Positions 56,529-64,000 of a stretch of DNA of 64,000 bases are shown here, piece after piece. Position 1 is the stretch's first letter. Each line of letters starts with the position of its first letter. This stretch comes from Chryseobacterium sp. BLS98. GTDB lineage: Bacteria; Bacteroidota; Bacteroidia; Flavobacteriales; Weeksellaceae. Under the pieces are notes generated by a model. The model worked only from the letters and a program-made list of their open reading frames with translations, was not told the origin of the DNA and ran no database searches. Position numbers and translations under genes: made by a program. The stretch is taken from the NCBI RefSeq assembly GCF_001045445.1, contig NZ_LFNF01000001.1, forward strand, positions 372,001-436,000. The letters are read 5' to 3'.

Positions 56529-57010
56529 TCTTGCTGTTTCTGAAGCCACTCTTCATGTCTTTTCTTAAAGACACTATGTTTGTAATCCTGATTTCTCTGA
56601 GCTGCATCTATGGAGTGCGAAGTATGAATATCGCTATCTTTTTCTGCAAAGTCGGCAAGTTTTTCATAATAGCAGTGAAGCTGGTCCAGCTCTTTCTCCG
56701 TAAGGTCTTCTATATCTACAATCCGGTTACTGGCTTTTTCATTGGCTGCCAGAAGTTCATTCAGTTTAATCTGTATTGCTTTTGAGTCTTTGTTCTGTGC
56801 TTTCTGGATTAAAAATACCATTAAAAAAGTAATGATGGTAGTTCCGGTATTGATGACCAACTGCCAGGTTTCTGAGTAATTGAAAATGGGACCTGAAGCC
56901 GCCCATACAACTACGATAAGCACCGCTCCGATAAATGCATGTGAACTTCCTGTAAATTTGGTTGCCCAATCTGAAAATCTCTCAAAAAGATTATTGTTTT
57001 TATGGCTCAT
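56513..57010 (-). CDS. Low-affinity iron permease family protein
   Basis: 165 residues. Two hydrophobic helices (FIGAVLIVVVWAASGPIFNY at about 26-45 and LVINTGTTIITFLMVFLIQ at about 51-69) follow the FERFSDWATKFTGS start, and a long charged coiled-coil tail (about 75-165) follows them. This matches the PF04120 family named after fungal Fet4, but the bacterial members have not been shown to transport iron. It stands alone between a terminator and an intergenic stretch. Confidence 0.85.
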   Translation of the reverse strand: MSHKNNNLFERFSDWATKFTGSSHAFIGAVLIVVVWAASGPIFNYSETWQLVINTGTTIITFLMVFLIQKAQNKDSKAIQIKLNELLAANEKASNRIVDIEDLTEKELDQLHCYYEKLADFAEKDSDIHTSHSIDAAQRNQDYKHSVFKKRHEEWLQKQQEKKES

Positions 57011-57140
57011 AGTGTCAATTCTTTTAATGATTAAATGTATTGAATTAACTTGGATCAGGGGGAAATAAATTTGGAAAGAACAACATGAAGAATAATTTTC
57101 TTAACCTTATGCTTTACTTTTTTGATTACAATTCTTAAAA

Positions 57141-57177
57141 CAAAAACATTAAGACAGAAATCCTGCCTTAATGTTTT
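57141..57177 (-). terminator. Intrinsic terminator of the TonB receptor/lipoprotein operon
   Basis: AAAACATTAAG (57143-57153) and CTTAATGTTTT (57167-57177) pair perfectly, with a partial inner CAG/CTG extension, and a T run follows on the minus strand. Confidence 0.8.
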
Positions 57178-57209
57178 CTAATTAAAATTTGATATGAATG
57201 ATTATTTTA

Positions 57210-57473
57210 TTACTTCTTTCCGAAAGTCATTTTTTCAGATTGGTTATACATCTGCATCGAAGGTAGATCTTTTCCGAACCCGAGCTTTTTTATTCCCGGC
57301 ATTCCGTTATTCCAGGTATTCTGTGGCCAGTTATTCCATTGGTATGGAGTATTATATTTCATTGCCTCATTGGCAGCCTTTAGTTCTTCTTCTGAAAGTT
57401 CGGTATCGGAAGCACAGGATACTATGGCTATTCCAAAAACTACAGCATAGGCTATTGCTCTGATATTTTTCAT
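57210..57473 (-). CDS. Small lipoprotein next to the siderophore receptor
   Basis: 87 residues. The lipoprotein signal ends GIAIVSC (Cys 20), followed by a short acidic helix (DTELSEEELKAANEAM) and a Trp/Asn/Pro-rich stretch (YQWNNWPQNTW) ending KMTFGKK. No family is recognised. It lies 18 bases downstream of the TonB-dependent siderophore receptor gene and shares its terminator, so it may be an accessory surface protein of the receptor. Confidence 0.7.
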   Translation of the reverse strand: MKNIRAIAYAVVFGIAIVSCASDTELSEEELKAANEAMKYNTPYQWNNWPQNTWNNGMPGIKKLGFGKDLPSMQMYNQSEKMTFGKK

Positions 57474-57491
57474 AATGAATAATTTTACCGG

Positions 57492-59711
57492 TTAGAATTT
57501 ATAATTGACCTGTACGGCAAAGTTTCTCGGCTGGATCTGATCGATGTACCCTCCTCTGAAATAAGAACTGTACCCTACCGAATCGAAGATATTGTTGAAG
57601 AATACTCTTAATCCCAGACCATTTTTCAGGGTATATCCTGCCTGGGCATCTACAGTTGTATATTCAGGCATGTTAAACGGTTTCGTTCCCGGGCTTACAC
57701 TATTGGCATGACCTGCAGTGAACGTTTTCTGAGTCCATTCATCAACCGGTCTTTTTCCTACGTAATAAATTCCGGCTCCTACATCAAGACCTGTTAATGC
57801 TCCTGTATTAAATTTATAATTCAACCAGCCGTTTGCAGTATGCTTAGGAGCGTTCATTGGTGCTGAACCATTCACGTATGCAGGACTATTCTGGTATTGG
57901 GCATCCAGATAAGCCCATCCTGACATTACCTGTAAGTTTGGAAGGATTCTACCGATTAACTCTACTTCAATTCCTTTTCTCCTCAGTTCTCCTGCAAGGC
58001 CGTACATCGTTTGCTTATTGATCACAACAGGGTTATAGTTTTCATCAAGTATGGTAAAAGAAAGGTGGTCTGTTTTAATATCGAACAATGTAATGTTAAA
58101 TCTCAAACGCTCATTGAACCAATCGGATTTAATACCTGCCTCCCACTGTTTGGTTGTGGAAGCTCCTACATTTCCTCCTGCTAAAAGAACATTGTTTGCT
58201 GATCTCAATGACGTGGTTGTAGTATAAGACCCAAAGACATTAACGTTTTCTACAGGGAAAAGCATTAGACCAAATGAAGGGTTCCATGCATCACTTACAT
58301 TGTCGCCCGCTCCGTTCACCCTGCTATATCGAACGCCTGCATGTGCCTTTACATATTTTCCGAAAGACATTACATCCTGTGCCATTGCTCCGAACGTAGG
58401 TGTTCTTACCACTCCGGGATCTTTAGACTGATCGTACAATACGTTTACCGGTAATGTGTTTGAAATTCCTTTCAACACATCAAATGAATCCAGCGGGTTG
58501 TTGGCATTGATAAGGTTAGCCTGGGAAATAGAATTCTTATAGGCGTTAAAAGCATAAGTAGTCACTTCGCTTTCTTTCCAGTCTACCCCCACCTGGAATG
58601 TATGCCTGATGAATCCGGTCTGAATATTTTCTCCGATAAAGTCTGCCTGGAACACTCTGTTGGCATCAATACTTCTGCTTTTTCCTATTGTTCTGTAGCG
58701 CTCGGTCCAGGGAGTATTTTTAGCATGGGCTATAGATGATGCCTCACTGTTGACTTCTCTTTCTCCGGAAATATAGGCTGCTCTTAGCTTCAATTTATCT
58801 GTAAGCTTTCTTTCTACCAGGGTAGAAAAGTTGAATGACTGTACTTTTGTAAAATCGGAAGTGTATCCCAGAAAAGCACCTTTAGGCATTGTATAAAGAG
58901 CCTCTACATTTCCGTCTGCAAGGTTGATTGTTCCCCTGTCCGGAGTTCGCTTGTCATGAAGGTAATCCATCTCAACAACAATCTGCGTTTTATCGTCAGG
59001 ACGGTAAGCCACGGATGGATTGATATAAATTCTTTCGCCTTCTACATGAGACCTGAAAGAATTGTTATTCTGATAGGCACCATTAAATCTTACAGCAACT
59101 TTTCCCTGGGAATCTAAAACTCTCTGCAAATCTACAGTCGGCCTGTAAAAATCCCAGCTTCCATATCTGAAACCAACATTACTTTTGTTGACAAACTGAG
59201 GCTTTTTAGTTACCACATTTATGACTCCACCTGCTGAGCCCAGTCCGTTTCCTATGCCTTGTGTAACTGCTGCTGAACCTTTCAGGACCTGGATGCTTTC
59301 AACTCCCTGCATATCGGTGATCATTCCGGCTGTACGGAAATCGGAATCCATCTGAACTCCATTCTTTAATACAGGCACTCCGCGGTATCCCCGGATAGAC
59401 ATGCTTTCGTTTCCGCCACCGTAGCTGGAAAATAAGGTCACACCCGGTACGTTTTTAGCCACATCTGTTACTGTAAGGCTTCCCAATTCTTCAATTGCTT
59501 TATGGGAGATCACTGAAATACTCTGGATCTGATCTCTGGTCTTCAGGGGCAATCTGGTAATGGCTTCAAGCCCTGCAGGCTGTTTCTTTTTTTCACCAAA
59601 TAACTCTACTTCATCAATTTCCTTTGATTTTTTAATAGAATCATTTACTTGCTGTGCGTTTACAAAAACCCCACCTAATACAAGCAGAGAAAAGGATACT
59701 ACTTTATTCAT
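57492..59711 (-). CDS. TonB-dependent siderophore receptor
   Basis: The frame opens at 59780, but the methionine at 59711 starts a signal peptide (MNKVVSFSLLVLGGVFVNAQ), giving 739 residues. The plug carries QSISVISHKAIEELGSLTVTD, KNVPGVTLFSSYGG, SMSIRGYRGVPVLKNGVQMD and VESIQVLKGSAAVTQGIG, as in FhuA/FecA-type siderophore receptors, and a barrel follows, ending FAVQVNYKF with the terminal Phe of outer-membrane proteins. It probably imports a ferric chelate with TonB-ExbBD energy. No Fur-box-like sequence could be recognised upstream, so iron regulation is assumed rather than seen. Confidence 0.92.
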   Translation of the reverse strand: MNKVVSFSLLVLGGVFVNAQQVNDSIKKSKEIDEVELFGEKKKQPAGLEAITRLPLKTRDQIQSISVISHKAIEELGSLTVTDVAKNVPGVTLFSSYGGGNESMSIRGYRGVPVLKNGVQMDSDFRTAGMITDMQGVESIQVLKGSAAVTQGIGNGLGSAGGVINVVTKKPQFVNKSNVGFRYGSWDFYRPTVDLQRVLDSQGKVAVRFNGAYQNNNSFRSHVEGERIYINPSVAYRPDDKTQIVVEMDYLHDKRTPDRGTINLADGNVEALYTMPKGAFLGYTSDFTKVQSFNFSTLVERKLTDKLKLRAAYISGEREVNSEASSIAHAKNTPWTERYRTIGKSRSIDANRVFQADFIGENIQTGFIRHTFQVGVDWKESEVTTYAFNAYKNSISQANLINANNPLDSFDVLKGISNTLPVNVLYDQSKDPGVVRTPTFGAMAQDVMSFGKYVKAHAGVRYSRVNGAGDNVSDAWNPSFGLMLFPVENVNVFGSYTTTTSLRSANNVLLAGGNVGASTTKQWEAGIKSDWFNERLRFNITLFDIKTDHLSFTILDENYNPVVINKQTMYGLAGELRRKGIEVELIGRILPNLQVMSGWAYLDAQYQNSPAYVNGSAPMNAPKHTANGWLNYKFNTGALTGLDVGAGIYYVGKRPVDEWTQKTFTAGHANSVSPGTKPFNMPEYTTVDAQAGYTLKNGLGLRVFFNNIFDSVGYSSYFRGGYIDQIQPRNFAVQVNYKF

Positions 59712-59967
59712 CTGATAATTTTTTACAAAATTATTATTTTTATTAATTCTAAATAAACAAATAAGACTGACATATCTCACCTGCTATGACTGAGCATTAT
59801 CAGATTATAAATGAGCTTTAAAATAGGGTAAGAAAACCTCAATGATCGCCAAGTCTGATTATGTATGTCAAAGGAAAAGCGGTTTAAAGGTATAGGAGAA
59901 AAAATGACACAAAGGATTGTCTGAAATATATTTTATGATCGCTAATATTAATATTTAAAGTTTTATA

Positions 59968-60000
59968 CAAAAAAAATCCGTTCCTAAAAAAGGAACGGAT
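59968..60000 (-). terminator. Intrinsic terminator of the str-rpsJ operon
   Basis: ATCCGTTCC (59976-59984) and GGAACGGAT (59992-60000) form a perfect 9-bp stem; on the minus strand it is followed by eight or more T residues. It follows rpsJ directly and shows that transcription ends before the rest of the S10 operon. Confidence 0.93.
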
Positions 60001-60027
60001 CTATAATCATTGCAAAGTATGCAGTTA

Positions 60028-60333
60028 TCACACTTTAATTTCAACGTCTACACCGCTTGGTAACTCTAATTTCATTAGAGCATCAACAGTTTTAGAAGAA
60101 GAAGAGTAGATATCCATCAGTCTCTTATGAGCTGAAAGCTGGAACTGCTCTCTTGCTTTCTTGTTTACGTGCGGAGATCTCAACACTGTGAAGATTCTCT
60201 TATTCGTTGGCAATGGAATTGGACCGTTTACAACAGCACCAGTAGCCTTTACCGTTTTTACGATTTTCTCAGCAGACTTGTCTACCAAGTTGTAATCGTA
60301 AGATTTTAGTTTTATTCTGATTCTTTGTGACAT
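60028..60333 (-). CDS. rpsJ: 30S ribosomal protein S10
   Basis: 101 residues: [20 protein letters not shown], then [20 protein letters not shown] and the ending [19 protein letters not shown]10 also serves with NusB in antitermination in other bacteria. It is placed 16 bases after fusA and followed by a strong terminator instead of rplC. Confidence 0.98.
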   Translation of the reverse strand: MSQRIRIKLKSYDYNLVDKSAEKIVKTVKATGAVVNGPIPLPTNKRIFTVLRSPHVNKKAREQFQLSAHKRLMDIYSSSSKTVDALMKLELPSGVDVEIKV

Positions 60334-60349
60334 TTCTTTAATTTAAAAA

Positions 60350-62467
60350 TTAACCTTTTGCTTTAGCAATGATTTCTTCAGCAACGTTTTGTGGAGTTTG
60401 TGCGTATTTCTCTAATTCCATAGAAGAAGTAGCTCTTCCTGATGAAAGTGTTCTTAGAGTTGTTACATATCCAAACATTTCAGAAAGTGGAACAGAACCT
60501 TTAATTACAACAGCTCCGTTTTTCTCTTCCTGACCGCTGATCGTACCTCTTCTCTTGTTAAGGTCACCGATGATGTTACCCATATATTCTTCCGGAGTTA
60601 CAACCTCCAGTTTCATAATAGGCTCCATGATCACTGGCTTAGCAGCTTTACCTGCTTCTTTGAAACCAAGCTTCGCAGCTAATTCGAAAGAAAGGGCATC
60701 AGAATCCACTGCGTGGAAAGATCCGTCTTTAAGAGTAACTTTAATACCTTCAACTTCGAAACCAGCCAAAGGACCGTTCTTCATTGCAGCTTTAAAGCCT
60801 TTTTCAATAGCAGGAACAAATTCTCTAGGAACGTTACCACCTTTGATCTCATTGATGAATTCTAAACCGATTTTACCTTCGTCAGCCGGGCCTAATTCAA
60901 ATACGATATCAGCAAATTTACCTTTACCACCAGATTGTTTTTTGTAAACTTCTCTGTGTTGGGCAACTTTTGTTAAGTTCTCTTTGTATTCTACCTGAGG
61001 CTGTCCCTGGTTTACTTCAACTTTGAACTCTCTCTTCATACGGTCTACAATGATATCCAGGTGAAGCTCACCCATACCAGAGATAATCGTTTGTCCAGAA
61101 GCTTCGTCAGTTCTTACAGTAAATGTAGGATCTTCTTCAGCCAATTTAGCTAGAGCGTTACCCATTTTATCCTGGTCAGCTTTAGTTTTAGGCTCAACAG
61201 CGATACCAATTACAGGATCAGGGAAAACCATCGATTCTAGAACGATTGGGTTTTTCTCATCACACATCGTATCACCAGTTTTGATAGACTTGAATCCTAC
61301 TGCTGCACCAATATCACCAGCTTCAATATATTCTACTGGGTTTTGCTTGTTAGCGTGCATCTGGTAGATTCTTGAGATTCTTTCTTTATCTCCTGAACGA
61401 GTGTTCAAGATATAAGAACCAGCATCTAGTCTTCCTGAGTAAGCTCTGAAGAATGCTAATCTTCCCACGAACGGGTCAGTAGCAATTTTAAATGCTAATG
61501 CAGAGAAAGGCTCATCTACAGATGGTTTTCTTGTGATTTCAGCGTCAGTTCTTGGGTCAGTACCTTTGATATCATCTTTATCCAATGGAGAAGGCAAGTA
61601 TTTACATACTGCATCCAACATAAACTGTACTCCTTTATTCTTAAATGAAGAACCACAAGTCATTGGGATAATAGATAAATCGATAGTAGCAGCTCTCAAT
61701 GCAGCATTGATTTCTTCTTCTGTAATTGAATCTGGATCTTCGAAGAATTTCTCCATCAAAGTTTCGTCATATTCAGAAACAGCTTCTACTAGTTTCTCTC
61801 TATATTCAAGAACTTCATCTTTCATGTCTTCAGGAATTGGCACTACCTCGAAAGTAGCTCCTTGTCCTGCTTCATCCCAGATGATAGCTCTGTTTTTAAT
61901 TAAGTCAACTACACCTTTGAAATCTTCTTCAGCACCGATTGGTAAAACGATTGGAACAGCATTAGATCCTAACATTTCTTTTACTTGTTTTACAACGTTC
62001 AAGAAATCAGCACCTTGTCTGTCCATTTTGTTTACAAATCCCATTCTTGCTACTTTGTAGTTGTCAGCAAGTCTCCAGTTTGTTTCAGACTGAGGCTCTA
62101 CTCCATCTACTGCAGAGAAAAGGAATACCAATCCATCCAATACTCTTAAAGATCTGTTTACTTCTACAGTGAAGTCAACGTGTCCCGGTGTATCGATAAT
62201 GTTGAAGTGGTAAGGTTTAGTATCAGCAACAGGTTTTCCCTGATCAGTCGGGAAGTTCCAAGAACAAGTAGTTGCAGCAGAAGTAATAGTAATACCTCTT
62301 TCTGCTTCCTGCTCCATCCAGTCCATTGTAGAAGCACCATCGTGAACCTCTCCAATTTTGTGGTTTACCCCTGTATAGAATAAAATTCTTTCTGTAGTGG
62401 TAGTTTTACCTGCATCAATGTGTGCAGCAATACCAATATTTCTTGTAAATTTAAGATCTCTACTCAT
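60350..62467 (-). CDS. fusA: Elongation factor G
   Basis: 705 residues. The GTPase motifs are [15 protein letters not shown], the switch region [19 protein letters not shown] and [10 protein letters not shown], followed by the domain IV/V blocks including [11 protein letters not shown] and [23 protein letters not shown] drives ribosomal translocation. It is the standard str-operon third gene, 6 bases after rpsG. Confidence 0.99.
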   Translation of the reverse strand: MSRDLKFTRNIGIAAHIDAGKTTTTERILFYTGVNHKIGEVHDGASTMDWMEQEAERGITITSAATTCSWNFPTDQGKPVADTKPYHFNIIDTPGHVDFTVEVNRSLRVLDGLVFLFSAVDGVEPQSETNWRLADNYKVARMGFVNKMDRQGADFLNVVKQVKEMLGSNAVPIVLPIGAEEDFKGVVDLIKNRAIIWDEAGQGATFEVVPIPEDMKDEVLEYREKLVEAVSEYDETLMEKFFEDPDSITEEEINAALRAATIDLSIIPMTCGSSFKNKGVQFMLDAVCKYLPSPLDKDDIKGTDPRTDAEITRKPSVDEPFSALAFKIATDPFVGRLAFFRAYSGRLDAGSYILNTRSGDKERISRIYQMHANKQNPVEYIEAGDIGAAVGFKSIKTGDTMCDEKNPIVLESMVFPDPVIGIAVEPKTKADQDKMGNALAKLAEEDPTFTVRTDEASGQTIISGMGELHLDIIVDRMKREFKVEVNQGQPQVEYKENLTKVAQHREVYKKQSGGKGKFADIVFELGPADEGKIGLEFINEIKGGNVPREFVPAIEKGFKAAMKNGPLAGFEVEGIKVTLKDGSFHAVDSDALSFELAAKLGFKEAGKAAKPVIMEPIMKLEVVTPEEYMGNIIGDLNKRRGTISGQEEKNGAVVIKGSVPLSEMFGYVTTLRTLSSGRATSSMELEKYAQTPQNVAEEIIAKAKG

Positions 62468-62473
62468 TTCAGA

Positions 62474-62950
62474 TTAGAATTTAAAGTGTGAGAAAGCTTT
62501 GTTAGCTTCCGCCATCTTGTGAGTATCAGATTTCTTTTTGTAAGCAGCACCTTCTTCTCTTGAAGCAGCTACTACTTCATTAGCTAATTTCAAAGCCATA
62601 GACTTATCATTTCTCTTTTTAGAGTAGCTAATTAACCATTTCATTGCCATAGAAATTTTTCTGTCAGCTCTGATTGGCATAGGGATTTGGAAGTTAGCAC
62701 CACCTACTCTTCTAGAACGTACTTCTACGTGAGGCATTACATTTGTAAGTGCATCTTTCCAGATTTCAAGGGCTGTTTTCTCGTTATCTCCTTTTTTAGT
62801 CTCTACGATATCCAATGCATCATAGAAAATTTTGAATGCGATTGACTTCTTACCGTCAAGCATTAAGTTGTTTACGAATCTTGTTACCAATTGATCATTA
62901 AATTTCGGATCTGGTAACAACGGTCTTTTTTTCGCTTTTGTCTTTCTCAT
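62474..62950 (-). CDS. rpsG: 30S ribosomal protein S7
   Basis: 158 residues: [20 protein letters not shown], then [40 protein letters not shown] and [21 protein letters not shown]7 organises the 3' domain of 16S rRNA. It lies 23 bases after rpsL. Confidence 0.98.
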   Translation of the reverse strand: MRKTKAKKRPLLPDPKFNDQLVTRFVNNLMLDGKKSIAFKIFYDALDIVETKKGDNEKTALEIWKDALTNVMPHVEVRSRRVGGANFQIPMPIRADRKISMAMKWLISYSKKRNDKSMALKLANEVVAASREEGAAYKKKSDTHKMAEANKAFSHFKF

Positions 62951-62973
62951 TGCTTCTGTACCTTATTTAATGA

Positions 62974-63387
62974 TTATTTTTTCTTTCCTTTTGCAGGAGC
63001 AGCAGCTGCTTGTCCTGGTTTAGGTCTCTTAGCTCCGTACTTAGATCTTCTCTGTGTTCTTCCATTTACACCAGCTGTGTCTAATGCACCTCTTACGATG
63101 TGGTAACGTACTCCCGGTAGGTCTTTCACCCTTCCGCCTCTAACCAATACTATCGAGTGCTCTTGAAGATTATGTCCTTCGCCCGGGATATAGGCGTTAA
63201 CTTCTTTACCGTTAGAAAGTCTTACCCTTGCTACTTTTCTAAGTGCAGAGTTAGGTTTCTTCGGTGTAGTTGTATATACTCTCGTACATACACCACGTCT
63301 TTGTGGACAAGAATCAAGGGCAGCCGATTTGCTCTTCTTGGCAAGCGTGGCTCTTCCTTTTCTTACTAATTGTTGAATAGTAGGCAT
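62974..63387 (-). CDS. rpsL: 30S ribosomal protein S12
   Basis: 137 residues: [59 protein letters not shown] and [20 protein letters not shown]. The canonical positions that give streptomycin resistance when changed (Lys in TPKKPNS, Lys in GRVKDLPG) carry the wild-type residues. It is the first gene of the str operon, with a consensus promoter. The C-terminus is Ala/Lys-rich. Confidence 0.98.
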   Translation of the reverse strand: MPTIQQLVRKGRATLAKKSKSAALDSCPQRRGVCTRVYTTTPKKPNSALRKVARVRLSNGKEVNAYIPGEGHNLQEHSIVLVRGGRVKDLPGVRYHIVRGALDTAGVNGRTQRRSKYGAKRPKPGQAAAAPAKGKKK

Positions 63388-63411
63388 TTAATTGCTTTTT
63401 ATTTTAGGGTG

Positions 63412-63442
63412 CAAAAATAGGAATATTTTTTTAATCTACAAA
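63412..63442 (-). promoter_or_regulatory. Promoter of the str-rpsJ operon
   Basis: On the minus strand TTTG (63439-63442), a 19-base spacer and TATTTTTG (63412-63419) match the flavobacterial consensus. The leader is about 20 bases. Confidence 0.7.
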
Positions 63443-63724
63443 CACTTATAGAAAAATTAAAATCAAACACTTACATAAAAAAGAAGTTGTCCCGGAAAGA
63501 CTGAATTACGGATTGCCGATATACATTGGAAAAACATAATATATTGCTTCCTTAAAGGCGGTTTATTAAATAATTGTAAAATCTAAGAATATAAGACACA
63601 CACCATTATATTAATAAGGACATGACTTTAAACAGTAAATATGTTTATAATTCCAAACTATTTTAAAAAATTTCCTCATAGTTATCTTCTATTGAGTTTA
63701 AAGCCTTTTCGGCACAATATTCTC
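63443..63724. other. AT-rich divergent intergenic stretch
   Basis: No ORF, hairpin or repeat could be supported between the rpsL promoter and the dps promoter. Confidence 0.4.
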
Positions 63725-63732
63725 TAAATTTG
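63725..63732 (+). promoter_or_regulatory. Putative -7 box of the dps-like gene
   Basis: TAAATTTG matches TAnnTTTG, 20 bases before the start codon. The nearest TTG upstream is too far (about 30 bases), so a regulator may be needed. Confidence 0.45.
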
Positions 63733-63752
63733 TTAACATAAAAAATAAACTT

Positions 63753-64000
63753 ATGAAAAATGCAAGTATTATCGGCCTAAAGGAAACCGACTGTAAAAAC
63801 ATTTCAGAAAAGTTAAATGTTTTATTAGCTAACTATTCTGTTTTCTACCAAAACACAAGAGGTTCTCACTGGAATATCAAAGGAGATCAGTTTTTCACTC
63901 TTCATCCTAAATTTGAGGAATTGTACAATAGCCTTGTATTGAAGATAGATGAGATCGCAGAAAGAATCCTTACATTAGGCGCAACTCCTGCCCATAACTA
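63753..64000 (+). CDS. dps: Dps-family DNA-binding ferritin-like protein (partial)
   Basis: The first 82 codons are present; the gene continues past the right edge. The N-terminal helix leads to LNVLLANYSVFYQNTRGSHW with the ferroxidase His of the NxRxxHW block, then KGDQFFTLHPKFEELYNSLV and KIDEIAERILTLGATP, the classic Dps pattern. Dps binds DNA and oxidises iron in dodecamers under starvation or peroxide stress. The gene stands divergent to the str operon. Confidence 0.9.
   Translation, partial: MKNASIIGLKETDCKNISEKLNVLLANYSVFYQNTRGSHWNIKGDQFFTLHPKFEELYNSLVLKIDEIAERILTLGATPAHN

Noticed and set aside
59781..59967. Fur box upstream of the siderophore receptor
   Set aside because: GCATTATC-like fragments occur, but no 19-bp inverted repeat of the Fur type could be aligned.
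44212..60027. The segment between rpsJ and rplC as a prophage or integrative element
   Set aside because: No integrase, tRNA attachment site, phage structural gene or mobilisation gene is present; contents are ordinary metabolic and envelope genes.

Overview
The window is a piece of a Bacteroidota chromosome, almost certainly a Weeksellaceae/Chryseobacterium-like flavobacterium. The evidence is the AT-rich intergenic DNA, promoter boxes of the flavobacterial TAnnTTTG type with little sign of Shine-Dalgarno sites, several SusC/PF14905-type outer-membrane receptors, an OmpA protein with thrombospondin-type-3 repeats, many lipoproteins, and the family-typical sequences of the ribosomal proteins. 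No rRNA, tRNA, CRISPR array or complete insertion sequence was seen.

Layout. 0-9.2 kb is housekeeping: a truncated LpxH-like phosphoesterase, a YebC regulator, OmpA, SmpB, an ABC-F ATPase, an M48 protease, RecJ, a broken four-helix-bundle gene inside inverted repeats, NadD and a DUF3817 protein. 9.5-17 kb holds two tandem PF14905 outer-membrane barrels, a lipoprotein esterase and a secreted GH43-like protein. 17-19.6 kb holds two guanidino-group-modifying enzymes (CtlX and a deiminase-like protein) separated by an intact four-helix-bundle gene with flanking repeats. 19.9-23.6 kb holds an unannotated Cys-rich double-glycine-leader peptide, a receptor and a membrane-bound AraC regulator. Then come citrate synthase, enolase, a four-gene two-component operon with a lipoprotein and a multi-spanning membrane protein, and a small lipoprotein.

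30.3-44.2 kb is the S10-spc-alpha ribosomal supercluster on the minus strand (rplC to rplQ, including secY, infA, rpmJ, rpoA). 60.0-63.4 kb is the str cluster plus rpsJ (rpsL, rpsG, fusA, rpsJ), also on the minus strand. Between rpsJ and rplC, often adjacent in bacteria, lies about 15.8 kb of unrelated genes: a LysR/rhodanese/GNAT group, a glycerol regulon (deoR-type repressor, glpD, glpK, glpF, an outer-membrane protein), a three-gene secreted set of unknown function, an iron-permease-family protein and a siderophore-type TonB receptor with a small lipoprotein. A Dps gene begins at the right edge.

The most unusual signal is a recurrent architecture at same-strand gene junctions: a G-rich arm next to or overlapping the stop codon of the upstream gene, a complementary C-rich arm ending a few bases before the start codon of the downstream gene, and between them either a four-helix-bundle ORF (7.8-8.2 kb, 18.1-18.7 kb) or almost nothing (35.55-35.63 kb, 40.30-40.39 kb). 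It may be an undescribed small mobile or RNA-level element. All family assignments are from reading the sequence; no database search was run.
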